64,000 bases of DNA, from NCBI RefSeq assembly GCF_040802235.1, contig NC_133163.1, positions 40,940,501 through 41,004,500 of the forward strand. Reading direction: 5' to 3'. Each line of letters begins with the position of its first letter. The stretch's first letter is position 1. Made by a program: the position numbers and the translations under genes. The notes under the pieces were generated by a model. That model was not told the origin of the DNA, searched no databases, and was given only the letters and a program-made list of their open reading frames with translations. Below are positions 22,895 to 34,510 of this stretch, piece after piece. The DNA comes from Manis javanica (Eukaryota > Chordata > Mammalia > Pholidota > Manidae).

Positions 22895-23275
22895 ACTCAC
22901 TTTGCTCCAGTCTTGTTGAACATCTTTTTGCTCCTCTGAGCCATGTTGCTTCCCAGCTCAAGACAACACTTGAGGGAACACATACATCCCTATGTCTGAA
23001 ACACTTCCTCCCAACACCAATCCCGGCTATTTACCTACCTTCTGCTTACTCATCCATTAAGTTTTAGTTTAAGCAATGCTTTCTCAGGAAAGCCTTCCCT
23101 GACCCAGATGACAAGGTGGGGCCTCTCTGTTTTACATTTCAAGGCACTGAACATTTTCCATTGTAGCTTAGCTCACAGCTTTAAGGATTTAGTTCAATGG
23201 CATAATGATTGGTGTACAGTGTACTCAGCAAATATTTGTTTAATGAACAAATGAATCAATGAATGAATGGAGAAT
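22895..23275 (+). mobile_element. L2 LINE 3' end, sense
   Basis: Landmarks are in L2 order: 'gaaacacttcctcccaacac', 'ctcatccattaagttttagt', 'ctcaggaaagccttccctga', 'ggtgtacagtgtactcagca', 'aatatttgtttaatgaacaa' and the terminal 'aatgaatg' repeats. It is old and non-coding. Confidence 0.8.
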
Positions 23276-23329
23276 CTGATAAACAAGAGAAATGTGTTAA
23301 CATTAATACAACCCCTCACTTTTATTCAC

Positions 23330-24135
23330 ATTGCATTAGTTTTACATGCATGCATTTGTGTATATGCATATGTTTAGTTTTGTGCAATTTTATCACCTGT
23401 GTACATTTGTGTGGCCACCACCACAGTCAAGAAGCAGTATAGTTTCATCACAAGGACCCATCATTCCATCCTTTCACAGCAACTGTATCTTCCTACCTCT
23501 ACTCCTTTCTAACCACTGGTAACCACTAATCTGTTCTCCATCTCTCTTTTCTGTATTTCAAGAATGCTCTATCAATGGAATCATACAGTATACAAACTCC
23601 TGAGATTACAAATAAAGCTGCTATGAACATTTGTGTACAGAGCTGTTGTGAGCCTATGTTTTAATTTTTCTGGGATAACTGCCTAAAAGTGAAATTGCTG
23701 AGTCAGGTGGTAAGCACATGTTTAGTTTTTCAAGAAAGTACTTAATCACAGATATATTTATATATATTTATATATGTTTAACATTTTATTTAATTTTGCT
23801 AGTAAAATTTATATTGCATAAAAATAAAATTGTACTGTATGTACTCTTTTGAACTTTGCTTTTTCACTAAACATTAGATTTCCAAGATTCCTCCATATTG
23901 GTGCATGTAACTATAGTTTCATTTTCATCGCTGTGTACATATTTCACTTCATGACTACATCACATTATCCGATCAGTGGTAGAACAAGCTGTACTGTTTT
24001 ATGAACAGAGTGTGTCATTTTACAAACTTAAACAGCCTTTAAGTGTTCACATGCAAAATTTTATTTGGACATATTCCTAAGAATGGAGTTTCTGAGTGTT
24101 GAGGAATTTGAATGTTTAGCTTCCAAATGAAAGGC
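23330..24135 (-). mobile_element. Old L1M 3' end, antisense, rearranged
   Basis: Antisense L1M blocks appear: 'gtggccaccaccacagtcaa', 'aaccactggtaaccactaat', 'tcaatggaatcatacagtat', 'acaaataaagctgctatgaa' and 'ttttctgggataactgccta'. A second, related block begins at about 23820 ('tgtactcttttgaactttgc', then 'cctccatattggtgcatgta'). The partial repetition of UTR positions suggests two overlapping L1 fragments or an internal duplication. It ends at the junction with the next element. Confidence 0.75.
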
Positions 24136-24136
24136 T

Positions 24137-24405
24137 GTATTTATTTCCTAGGGATCCTCTCATGAATGACCACAAATATAATGGAAATAATGGGAATTTA
24201 GTCTCTCACAGTTCTGGAGGCCAGAGTCCAAAATCAAGGCGTCAGCAGTGTTGGCTTCCGGAGGCTCTGAAGGAAAATCTCTTCCATGCCTTTCTCCCAG
24301 CTTCTGGTGGCTGCCAGCCATCCTGGGTGTTCCCTGACTCAGACACACATCACTCCAATCTCTGCCTCCATTTTCACATGACATGCTCCTCTGTGTGTGT
24401 TAGGA
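24137..24405 (-). mobile_element. MLT1-type MaLR LTR 3' portion
   Basis: The plus strand reads 'agtctctcacagttctggag', 'gccagagtccaaaatcaagg', 'cagcttctggtggctgccag' and 'caatctctgcctccattttc'. This is the antisense of a MaLR LTR 3' region. The 88-codon frame here is a by-product. It abuts the L1M fragment without a gap. Confidence 0.75.
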
Positions 24406-26079
24406 ATTGTTATGGAACAAAAACCTAGAAGTGGTAGAAAGGGTCTGATCCAGAAATAGGAAAGTGGGGATGGAGGAGGACACTTTGCACAGTGTACCAT
24501 GACTTACAAAATGCTCACATTATCTGAAAGGATCCCTCAAATCAACCCCGTACCTTCCACATTATCTTTATTGCTATGATTGAAAGCTAGGAAATTTCCA
24601 AGGTTGGTTTAGATCCCAGGTTGTCAGAGCTTAAATCTGAGATTTTTATAAGACTTGGGTTAGATAACTTCCATGTCCATGAAACTTAGACCTGTCTTGC
24701 TGGATTGCCATCTGGGTATTTTAATACATGAAATATCTTGTAATATTAACTGTTCAAAATAGATTTTGCCCTTTTACCCCTAAACTCTTTTGATTCTGTT
24801 TGCTGACAGTTCTGAAAGCAATTGCCCTCTGCTCACTTTACACTGAAAATGGTGACGACTTGAAATTGAGACCATACCAGGGATAGCATGGAACTAGAGC
24901 TTCCCTGCTTGAAGGACTTGCTTTTCTCAGATTTTCCATGAATGATACTTCTAAATTTCCTCAACAAGGACCTGATTTATCTCACAGCTACTGCCACATA
25001 TGTGATTCATTCTGTACTTCCTGAATGTACTTCCTGTTGCCAGGTAGGTGAGAGACAAACCCAGCTGCCAACTTTCAAGAATTTCTCCAGTTTCCTCCAA
25101 AACACCACTAGTCTTCAAATGATCAGGTTCCACTAGTTCAGTGAATTTCTGCCTACCACTACTACTTAAAATATATTATTTAAACATATTTTTGCAAACT
25201 ATTATAGATTACACAATATAATTTCACATATTCAAATTTTAAATGATGTTAACAAAATATTCAAACATTTCTGAAGTCTTTATAGGAAAAACCCTGGTTT
25301 TTCCTACCTCAGAGACAGGCGCTGATGCAACCCTAACGATATGGAAGGACCACATGGCTGGGATTTTCCTGTCTGGCTTTGGGCCCAGGTATTTCTTGCT
25401 TTAAAAAAAAAAAATACTTGAAAAGAACTTATTTACTTTTACTTGCAGAAAGCACAGAAACTTCTATTAATAGAGCTTATAAGATGTTCTCTTAGGAACA
25501 TCTAAAATTTTTATTTTGTTAACCATGGTATCAAGTGGCCTGAGGTCCAGACAGGGTCTCTCCCTTCCTCCTTTGCTCTCTGCTGTCTTGTTATGATTTG
25601 CTTCATGGAAGTATTTCCATATTTTTAGTTTATTGGGACTTGGAGGGAACAGAAAACCAAAAGTTATGCCTACTTTATCTTAAACCTGGAATTGATTTTT
25701 TAGATTTTAAATAACATATATATGGTTTCATTTCTATCCCATAGAGTTAGTATTTCCAGCCTTCTCTGTATGAATGGGACATTAGCTTACCACCCTTGGC
25801 CTTCCCTCCCCAGGCCCACCTTTTACCTGCTGGGAGTGATGTCTTTACATTGATAATATACCAGCATTAAAATTTTACATTATTTAAATCTTATATTAAG
25901 TACTTAATATTATTTAATATGTATTAAAGTTTTAAATTAAGTATTTAAAATTTTAAATTAAGTAATTAATTTTATATTAAAATTTTGTATTATAAGTCTC
26001 CACAGATGCGCACATCATTTGGAAAGGAAAAAAAGAGGCAACAATTGGTGAAGTAAAAAGAGACTGGATTGTTTGTCAG
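24406..26079. other. No gene recognised
   Basis: Unique sequence with an AT-rich end (listed separately). Opposed 60- to 64-codon frames near 24942-25136 lack any motif. Confidence 0.5.
25860..25995. repeat. AT-rich imperfect tandem sequence
   Basis: Variants of 'aaattaagta' and 'ttaaaatttta' recur for about 130 bases with almost no G or C. It looks like slippage-generated low complexity. Confidence 0.7.
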
Positions 26080-26515
26080 AAACCCTGGCTCTGTTTCTTC
26101 TGCTTATTTCTACATGTGCTTTCTTGCCCCATTGCCTGGCTGTTTTCTATTCATCTCTCAGGACTAAACTGAACTGCATTTCTTTAACTCTGATTCCTGC
26201 TTTCATAGTAACCGGTTCTCCCATACAGTACCTACTGCACACCTACAGGGCACCCCCTGCACACCGTCCATGGGGCATCCCCTGTACCCTGTCCATGGGG
26301 CACCCACCGCACCCTGTCCATGGGGCACCCACCACACAATCTATAAGGCACCCACTGTACACTGCCATTTGTATTTTTTTGTGCTTAGTTATATCTGTCC
26401 TTCTCATTAACCTGCAAACCTCGTGAAAGACAGGATCCTGTCTAATTAGTTCACCAATGTAAACAGCTCCTAGCTTAGTGTCGGCATCCAAAAAAATATG
26501 TATTGAATGAATTAC
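26080..26515 (+). mobile_element. L2 LINE 3' region, split by a minisatellite
   Basis: The right part (26385-26515) shows 'aacctgcaaacctcgtgaaa', 'acaggatcctgtctaattag', 'ctcctagcttagtgtcggca' and 'tatgtattgaatgaa', the terminal L2 order. The left part (26080-26230) fits the preceding pyrimidine-rich L2 segment. The two halves are separated by the tandem repeat at 26240-26366. The 117-codon frame across the region only reads through the repeat. Confidence 0.65.
26240..26366. repeat. Minisatellite, about five units of 25 bp
   Basis: Units follow the pattern catggggcacccaccgcacc with a ctgtc end. The two central units differ only at their middles; the outer units are more diverged and the first is longer. 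It is GC-rich within AT-rich flanks. Confidence 0.85.
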
Positions 26516-27969
26516 CTGGGTCATTTTAAACTGAGACTTGGAATATTAATGGGACTTAACTTGGCAAAAGGGTTGATATTGAGATAACTGTGGCTGATGC
26601 ACCAACATTTAAACCACCCCCTTGGCTACTGTGCCACAGCAATCCAGTCTGAGAAATTGGCCTCTGCTTCCAGGATACACGCTAATTAGTCTAAGGCACT
26701 ACAGCAATCACATGCCCTTGTCACGTAAGGCATGTCTCTGGTGACAATCTTTTCCGCAACAGGGAACCCATGACCTGAACTGGCCAAATCGAGGGGAAGG
26801 AACTTCCCATCATCGGGGAGCTCCATTCACACTCGGGTGGGCGTGGAAAGGAAGCCTGTTACTGTGTCATACTGGCAGCCCTCTTACATTAATGGAGGTT
26901 TACAGGATTTTAAAGAATTGTGTGATATAAGTTTATTCTGTGACATTTTCCTCATTAAAGGTGTTTTAAATAGATTGAGATACATCAGTATTTCATGAGA
27001 AATAAATATACATGATCTGACCCTTAACACCCATTTAAAAAAATCTAACATAAAAATGATAAGGATTATTGCATCCTTCATATAGCGTATGTCTTACTAG
27101 TTTTAATTCGACTGCCTATTTTTTTCTCAGTTATATACATTAATGATATTTGTTACTGTTTTTGAATGGGAAGAGTCTCTATTTTCTTAGTGACATTTAG
27201 GTCCTCTTTTTTTGGTTCTTCAAGAAAATACTTCATGCTGAATTTGAATAGTAATTGAGGGTCAGATCCAGAGGTGGTGAGCAATTATAGATCTAATTTT
27301 GAGAGCCTGAGATATGAATCTCTCTATCTAAGTGCTCAGCTCAGTTTCCATGAGAAGGATGTGTGGTAACCATTCTGGCAACTTGAGGGTGACCACAGAG
27401 GCTATGCACAATTTCCATCTGCTGCTGGAACACTAAAACTAGCCCTCATTCCAGAAAAGCCTTTGCAATAAGCTGTAGTCCAATGTTGTCACCTTCAGCC
27501 TCCAGTTATTGACTGTGTGGTCTATCAAACACTGACTCCTACACCTCAGATGATATCTACTGGCCCCAAAGTGCCAAACTATCTCAAGGACAAATGGTCC
27601 AAATCATGTGATCAAAATCAGACTGAGGGAATCCAGTACATGAACCAAGCTGGCCCAAGAACTGCATATATTGTTTCCTGGCCCAGAGGATGAAACAGAG
27701 GCTGTGGGTGGGACAGCAGAGAGCACAAAGAACCTGGGCATATATGAGAGTATCTATGAGACACTGCATCAGCAAGTCCTGATACCTAACCTGTCTCAGA
27801 GAAGCAGGGAAAAGAAAGTATGTTTCAGAGGGAACTAGTGAGGAAGGGCCACATATTTGAGGAACAGGAAGAAGACTGGTGTGGTTGGATTATTAACCTG
27901 GGGAAAAGTTTCCTGAGATGAAACTAGAATGGTAAAGAAAAACCAAATCATAACGGGCTTGTAGTCATA
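26516..27969. other. No gene recognised
   Basis: Unique-looking. 26560-26880 is GC-richer and may be an unrecognised old DNA transposon, since it has a 'gacctgaactggccaaat' block. Frames at 26884-27081 and 27584-27775 (minus) are featureless. Confidence 0.45.
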
Positions 27970-28250
27970 ATCATTTAGAACGCAATCTCTGGAAAGAGCA
28001 AACCTGGGCTCAAATCTCAGCTGTCCAATTTCCAGATGAGTAACCTAGGGAACATTACTTAATCTCCTGTCTAAACCCCTATTTCCCCCCCTGTAAATGA
28101 ATGGCATCTTAATAGCTTCTTCATGGTGTTCTTGGGAAGAATAAATGAAATATTGCAATGAACTTAGAGTTTGATAAATGAACCAAATAAATAAAATAAA
28201 AAGCTGTTATAGTTGCTATTGTTACTATTATTTTGGGGCAGAATTAATGT
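27970..28250 (+). mobile_element. MIR SINE, near full length
   Basis: MIR landmarks occur in order: 'aacctgggctcaaatctcag', 'gtaacctagggaacattact', 'ccctgtaaatgaatggcatc', 'ttcttgggaagaataaatga' and a 3' 'ttgctattgttactattatt' tail. Confidence 0.75.
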
Positions 28251-28784
28251 AAGATATTAACTATGATGATTTTGGACTCTAAGAATTTAAGTACAGATCA
28301 TGGTCAAATTTCCATTTTACAAAGCTTCTTCAAATTGCAAAGTAGATAATCCATCAGAGAGGGGCATGTGTAGAGGCAGGGCGATCAGATAGGAGAGGCT
28401 ATTGCATATTCTGGGCAAAGATGTTGAAATTTTGGATTAAGGTAGAGGCAGTAAAGATGGAGGGAAATATATGGATTAGAATTAATTAGGAGGCAGAATT
28501 GTCAGGATGTAATTGATAATTGAATATGAGGGGTAAGTAGAGGGAAGATATATAGATGACTCCAAAAGTTCAGGCTTAGTGCATTTATTAAGCCAGTAAT
28601 CCTACAGGCGAAACAGGTTGTCTCTTAGTGCCTGGGGGTATAGTGGGAGGGAGTATACAACTAGTTTTGTACTTGATGAGTTTAGGTTACCTGTGCATCC
28701 AGGGAGAGAAACTTGGCAGTTTTGTTAGGTAGAAAGAGAGACATGAGCATCTGGGGAAGGGGAAGATAAGGTTCAAGGAAAAAA
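28251..28784. other. No gene recognised
   Basis: Purine-rich unique sequence. It may contain the true upstream end of the LTR that follows. Confidence 0.45.
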
Positions 28785-29215
28785 ATTGCCCAAACTCTAC
28801 CCAGTTAGGCAGTCCCACATGAAGACAACAAAGTCTTTGCAGGGAGACAACTTCCTTGCCTATTGGAACCAGGCCAAATGGGTCCCAACTAGATCTCAAT
28901 GTGGGTACAATTGAACAAAATTAAGGAATGGCCAAACCACACCTCATCATGGGAGAGGACACACACACACTGAGAGGGATGGCTGTATAGATGAACCTGT
29001 CAATCAAATGACCCCACCTTGTCAATCAAAGAGGCGCCTCCTAATCAGAATGTAGTATAAAGGCCTCCCACCTCTGTCTACCTTGACTCTGGCCCACTTC
29101 CACCTTGGAGTGTACTCAAATAAATATTACTTTCGCTCTGGTTCACTATTGTGTCTCTGACTTTCAATTATTTGTTTTGGTGGGAACAAGAACCAAGGAG
29201 AACAAACTCAACCTG
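28785..29215 (+). mobile_element. Solitary gammaretrovirus-like ERV LTR with core promoter and poly(A) signal
   Basis: A TATA box, TATAAAGG, lies at 29056-29063. It is followed by a C-rich R region ('ccacctctgtctaccttgac'), AATAAA at 29119-29124, and a U5 with 'ttcgctctggttcac', 'ttgtgtctctgac' and 'ggtgggaacaagaacc'. This is the end layout of many class I ERV LTRs. A TCAATCAA motif recurs upstream of the TATA box. No primer-binding site or gag/pol/env sequence follows, so it is a solo LTR. The left edge is uncertain, and I could not match 4-bp duplications. Confidence 0.75.
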
Positions 29216-29424
29216 CAACGGTTGAATATATAAATCACCTTTAGAGGAGAGGTCTGGTTGAGAGATACAACTTTGATTGTCAACATATAATGGTTACTGG
29301 AATCAAGGGGGTGGATGAAAAAATTGGGAAGAGAAAAATGAGCAGACCTGAGAGGAAATCCAAAGATTAAAAGCCAGTCAGTGAGTCAGAAACAGTGAGT
29401 TTGATTGCAAATAGTTAGACCAAC

Positions 29425-29830
29425 CCAGCCTGTCTTGAACAATAAAGGATCATGAAATGAGGAAGCCCTGGGGTAACATGGGCATCAGGGCTGGTTAGAC
29501 TCAGCAGTTTAATCATGTTATCAAGTTCTCAATTTCTTTCCACTCCTGGGCACTACCTTTTGTGGTGTTTGCTTCCTTCTAAGGCTGACTCCCTTAGGGA
29601 GTTGCAGGATGGCTGCCTACAGTTTCCAGGGCCACATGCTTCCTTCACCACTCTGTGAATGGGGAGTGGGTCTTTTATTTTTCTCAGAGAAGGAATAGAC
29701 TTTTCCCCCTGAGGTCCCTATTAAAAGCCTCCCTTTCTTAGGTGAGAATTGGGTCACATGCCCATCTCTGAAACAAAATTTGGTAGCCTCAGAATGGGAT
29801 TCTGATGATTAACCTGAACCACATAAAACC
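29425..29830. mobile_element. Old medium-reiteration interspersed repeat, family unresolved
   Basis: Blocks such as 'ttgcaggatggctgcctaca', 'gtttccagggccacatgctt' and 'gaattgggtcacatgcccat' followed by 'ctctgaaacaaaat' match a common mammalian repeat I recognise by texture but cannot name securely. It has no coding content. Confidence 0.5.
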
Positions 29831-30289
29831 CACACAAATGCTGAAAGTAGAGTCAAGTCTTCCACTGCTCACTGGCTGTGAGCCCAAGGCCTGAGGCCCG
29901 AGTCCCTGGACAAAACAGGTTTAGCTATTGAAATAAAGGACCCTGGCTATTGAGAAGGTAGTTGCAGTCCCCACTAGGCCCAAGCAGGGAAACAGATGGA
30001 GAGATGGCTTAGGGATTCTGAAGAAAATTAGGAGAGGACAATGGGTAGAAGTAGAGAAGTTTCAGCTGTGGACAATATTCTGTGCATGACTCTCATCGTG
30101 ATCTGCTCAAGTGGGGTGGTGTCAAAGGGTGACTGGAGATGAGGCAAGTCAGAACAGAGAGACCTGGTCACTAAGAGAGCATTTTTAGATGTTGAAGTCT
30201 TCCAAGATGATGTCAGAAGACAGATAAAAAGATTTCAAGTGCCTATGGCCAAGGCTGGCCCTGAATAACACAACAGTAATGAAAAGATC
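29831..30289. other. No gene recognised
   Basis: Unique purine-rich sequence without repeats or frames. Confidence 0.5.
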
Positions 30290-30475
30290 ACTGAACCCAA
30301 AGGCCAGAGAGCTAAGTTTTCATTCCATCACAGTCACTGGCTGCTGAGTAGCAGCAGGCAAGTAGCTTAAAGCCTCTCCTTTAGTTTTCTCACAAAACAT
30401 GAAGGAATGATCAGCACAATCCTTCAGATCCTTTCCGAGTGTAAAGATGTTGCTATTCCATGACTTCAGTGGGGT
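30290..30475 (+). mobile_element. MIR-type SINE
   Basis: The order is 'gaacccaaaggccagagagc', 'gtcactggctgctgagtagc', 'caagtagcttaaagcctctc', 'ttagttttctcacaaaacat', then 'tcagatcctttccgagtgta' and 'ttgctattccatgac'. It fits a MIR-like SINE with the tail also seen inverted at 4305-4375. Confidence 0.55.
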
Positions 30476-31027
30476 TTGAGTGAACCACACTCCTCCCTCA
30501 AGTTCTGGGCAGATTTAGAAATAGAGGTAGGAGTAAGAAGCCAAAATACCAGCTTGACTGTTGGTCTGAAGAATGCAGCTGGAGCAGGGGCCAGAAGATG
30601 GTTCTTGTCCCCATGCTCCGAATTGCATTTACTAACCTGGTCCTGGCATGGCAACTGGAAAAGCAGTGGCCTTTACCAGCAGGGACAGACCCTTTCCTGG
30701 CAGGCTTACCACATGGAGGACAGGTGGGCACAGCAGCTATGGAGGCCATCTCCCTAGATAGAGGCCAGAGAGAGAGAAAGGCCACACGTGGGCTGTGGTC
30801 GCTGCCACACTGACACCTGTCAGATAGAGGACAGGTCTGCTCACTAGTTTGGGTTACATTCCCTTCCTCGGGCGAATGAATGGAGGAAAGGAAGGTGAAA
30901 GGTTTCTCTCCAACACCACCAGTTTAATGTAAGTGTCTGTTTGATCGTTTGAGGCAGGAACTTGGGGAAAAGAGGATATGTTTCCTCTGTATGATACTCA
31001 GACTAACAACCCAAAGTAGATAGTTTT
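30476..31027. other. No gene recognised
   Basis: Several short frames on both strands (30466-30813) overlap in conflict; none has a domain. Confidence 0.45.
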
Positions 31028-31042
31028 AAATTGCATCTATGA

Positions 31043-31094
31043 TATCAATAATACCTTAATAAAAAATTAAAAAATAAATAAAATAAAATGAAAT
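31043..31094 (+). mobile_element. 52-bp L1 micro-insertion with target-site duplication
   Basis: The insert begins tatcaataataccttaat and ends in an A-rich tail with T, G and AT interruptions. Its non-A part equals the last bases of the L1 3' UTR at 37744-37896. It is flanked by aaattgcatctatga (31028-31042) and aaattgtatctatga (31095-31109), a 15-bp duplication with one C/T difference. It is an extremely 5'-truncated retrotransposition product. Confidence 0.82.
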
Positions 31095-32298
31095 AAATTG
31101 TATCTATGAAGTTGAACACATGTATAAGAGACAAGCAGAATTAACATGGAAAAAAGTTCCCTGAGTGATGATATAACTCCAGGAATATTTTTCCATAGTC
31201 TTCCAAATGTTCCATTTGTATCTTGGACTCAAATCAGAATTATGAGGTTTCTAAGCAACATAACAAGAGACAATAAAGAGGCCTTGAGTCATTTTAAAAT
31301 AAATTAAAATGAACTGATTCCCTGTCACCCTAGCTCTATCCAGGTCAGCTGAGGTGTGGATTGAATTTCTGATGACCCACTTCAGTGATGTTAGCAACTG
31401 TGACACTCATGATAAAAACTGGGTAGCAAGCCAGTGAGAAAAATGCAGTTATGAGTGCTCAGTATGGCTCTCTTACACGATATTCTTTAAACTGACATCT
31501 TTGCTACTCCTGGTTCTGAGATTTTCAAAGGGGGGCCCCAGAAAGCAGCTAGTCAAATGGGCCACAAATCCTAGAACAGGAGCAGCTACCTCTTAACACA
31601 GGCCTGGCCTTGTGCATCAAGGTAGGCAGGCACTTTCATGGTGATAATAGAGGGATGCAGGAAGAGTTTCATTTTCTCTTAGAACATCTTCCCTGTTGAG
31701 ATTTCTGTAAGTCCATCATCTGATGATCATGTGGGGGAGTTGAAGGTAGGTTAAAACACTGTTTGAGGAATGCTGATTTAAATTTGACTTAGGTATGTGG
31801 AGAAGTTAAATATATATTAAGTTGTTAACAATCTCTAAAACCTTTGTGTGAATTAGCCTTTGCAAACCCCATTCCCCAGGGCAACCAGCTGAGAGCAGGT
31901 TCATCTGAGCAAGGGGCAGGACACATGCCTGTGAATGGCTGGGGCACTGGAGCGGAGGAAGCGGGTCGGGAGCAAGGGTTTGGAATGACAGCCGCGAGGA
32001 AGGAAGCGCCATAGGGAAACCGGCTGGTGGGGTACTGGCCAGAGAGGGAAATGGTGCTGCTGGGGGAGACTGGAGGACATCGGTGATTACCTCCATCCTT
32101 CAACCTCTGTGTAAGCTTAGCTTTGCCCCCTCCCAAACCTCAGAAGAGCACTGTGCCCACCCACGGCAGAGATGGACAGCTGAAAACTCTGTTCTGTCTT
32201 GTAGCAGCAGTCTATGCCTACCCCAGGGCTGACCTCAGTACCGGTCAGAGGCCCAAATCGGACACACTCACCCAGACACATAGACACAGACACATATG

Positions 32299-32314
32299 CA
32301 CACACACACACACA
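32299..32314. repeat. Short (CA)n run
   Basis: Eight CA units within a longer cacaga/cacaca-rich stretch starting near 32270. Confidence 0.85.
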
Positions 32315-33047
32315 GAGGAACACCCATGAGAACAACTGAACTAGAAGTAACAATGATCCCAATTTAGAAGGATCCTTGTATATAGAATAGAAGCTCCCAA
32401 GTGGAAAACATGTCAATGGATGGCCATTGATTGATTTCAGAACCCAAGTATGAATAATTCTTCTTTACTAAAATCAGTGCATGATCCTCACCTGGCACTC
32501 CCTTTTGACCACAGTTTGGGGAAGTCACCCTGTTACTGTGTTCTACGAAGTGCTGCCCTTTGGAGAGAACAGAGAGGCCTGGGAAACCGGAAAACCCTAG
32601 CTAACTGGAGTTTCAGTCACTAGAGCTCTCACAGGGATTTTTCTGTTGTTTTTGAAAAACTACAAAAGAATCATTGACACATAGATATGAGCATTAAAAA
32701 TATTTCCACAGTAAGTGCAAAACTGCTGGGTGTGAATTATAGATGAGCATGCAACATGATTTCTGTGTGATGAAATCGGGAGGCATGAATCCCTGTCTTT
32801 AACACTTCTTTTCAGAGAACATTCTAGGCTCTGCTGGGAGAGGGCAGGAACAGCAAGGCCAGACTAATCCCCATAGTTCACTTAAGCATGACCCAGAGGC
32901 AGTGTATATATATCATATTAAATTCCTTTTTAAAATTATTATTGAATATTAAATTACTAAATCAGTTTACTGAGGCAGGAAAAATGGGCTCACTGAGTCT
33001 AATGATTTTATAAAACATTCTCCAGCTTTCTGTGTAAAGTTACAATG

Positions 33048-33075
33048 TATGTGTGTATATATATGCACACACATA
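33048..33075. repeat. Near-palindromic TG/TA/CA tract
   Basis: A TG run, an alternating TA core and a CA run make an imperfect self-complementary tract of 28 bases, of the alternating purine-pyrimidine type. Confidence 0.65.
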
Positions 33076-34384
33076 TAGTATTCTCTAGATAATGCTGAGG
33101 TAACAACGGTATTCTATTCTCTAAGCATTTCAGCTAATTGTCATTTTATTGGACAAACATAGTATTTCTTTTATTCGATTTAGCATTATTGCAGTATGAT
33201 TTACTCATTTTTAGGACACTGGGAAGTCTTAGGAGACTAAACTGCAGGTTGCAGAGAGAAAATGGTGGTGTTGAATTTCAGTGTGACATTTAATTTTCTG
33301 AGTTATTCAATCTCATCTTTCAAATCATCACTCTTTGGATGACTCCTGCAGGAAATCATATCTCTTTGCCCCAGTTCAGTTTGTATTTTACTCAATTCAA
33401 TGATCTTAGTCCCATGTAGTCCTACTCCCAGACCAGCCCATGTTGCAGTGTGTTTTTAATGAACTTGTTTAACAAGGAAGGTCCTGGCTGTGCTGCAGCA
33501 TTTTCTGTTAGAATCTAAGTTCTCTAGAGCACACAGATCAGGTTTTACCCCAGTATTTGGGGTTGCCTTCCAACTCTTTTTATTTTGGAAATTTTACGTT
33601 TACTTAGTTCTATTGAAAATGCTTTAGGAAAGCAGGCAGAGGTCTTATAGCCACTGGCAGAAATTGTGGAAGCCTAATTCATTGAAACATTTACATATGT
33701 TTTCTCTCTGAGTTTTCCCTTTTCCCCAATTTGCTATGATGACCTGGACCTACTGGAAGTGCACCTCAGGGATCTTTGTAGGAGGGAAAACACAGGCACC
33801 AGAAGCTTTTGTCTTTACAAAAAATCAAACCCAATGATAGATGATGAGGGGTGTCCAGGGACAGGGAGGGGAAAGAGAAGGTTCTCCAGAAAGCAAGGTG
33901 GGGGACATCCAGGGAAGATTACTGGGGATTGGGAAGGGATGAATGGCTGCGGGTCCTGCACAGTCCTTCCTCTCTGTCTGCCTGTACAATGGAGTTCCCA
34001 GGGGACTGGAATCTGGTCCAGAGAAGTAGCCACAAATGGGGTTGCCTGCATGGTACAGTGAGGGAGGCAGGCCCCAGATGGTTGACCCATGTTTAAAGAC
34101 TCTCCACTGTTGTGACAGGTTGTAGAAAAGGTGTAAAGAGGAGATCTTCTGGCAGGTCTCTCCTTACTTGTGGCCCTGGCTCTTATTCCCCACCCACCTC
34201 CCATGCTACAGACAGCCTTCTGGTTACTGAAATCTTGCTCTGCCTTCACAGCCAGTTCAAGTCCTATCTTCTCTGCTATTTTCATCCACGCTGGTCTACT
34301 TCTGCTCATCCTCAGAACTCCTCCCACACTTGCAGAGTGTCCCACACAGAGAAGACTTGATGCTCCATTGTCCTAAAGTCTTCA

Positions 34385-34510
34385 CCTATTCATTCATTCC
34401 ACATATATTTATTGAACTGCTGATGTGACAGGCTGTCGTGCACACATGGTAAAGGACCTTGCCCTCAGGGCGTTCACATTGCATGGGAGGGGACAGAATG
34501 ACAGCTCCTG
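34385..34510 (-). mobile_element. L2 3' end, antisense
   Basis: 'ttcattcattccacatatat', 'ttattgaactgctgatgtga', 'caggctgtcgtgcacac' and 'cttgccctcagggcgttcac' follow the antisense L2 terminus. Confidence 0.7.

Larger units (their letters stand above)
31110..34384. other. No gene recognised; two GC-richer islands
   Basis: GC-richer parts at 31850-32290 and 33840-34370 hold overlapping frames on both strands. The longest is 176 codons at 33815-34345 (-). None has a domain, and several conflict across the same bases. The end of the second island has an L2-like pyrimidine-rich texture (34230-34330). No CpG-island density is apparent. Confidence 0.45.

Noticed and set aside
26073-26426. 117-codon frame containing Pro/His repeats
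   Set aside because: It is translation through a 25-bp minisatellite embedded in an L2.
33815-34345. 176-codon minus-strand open frame
   Set aside because: It conflicts with three plus-strand frames over the same bases, has no recognisable domain, and lies in a GC-raised segment where stops are rarer.
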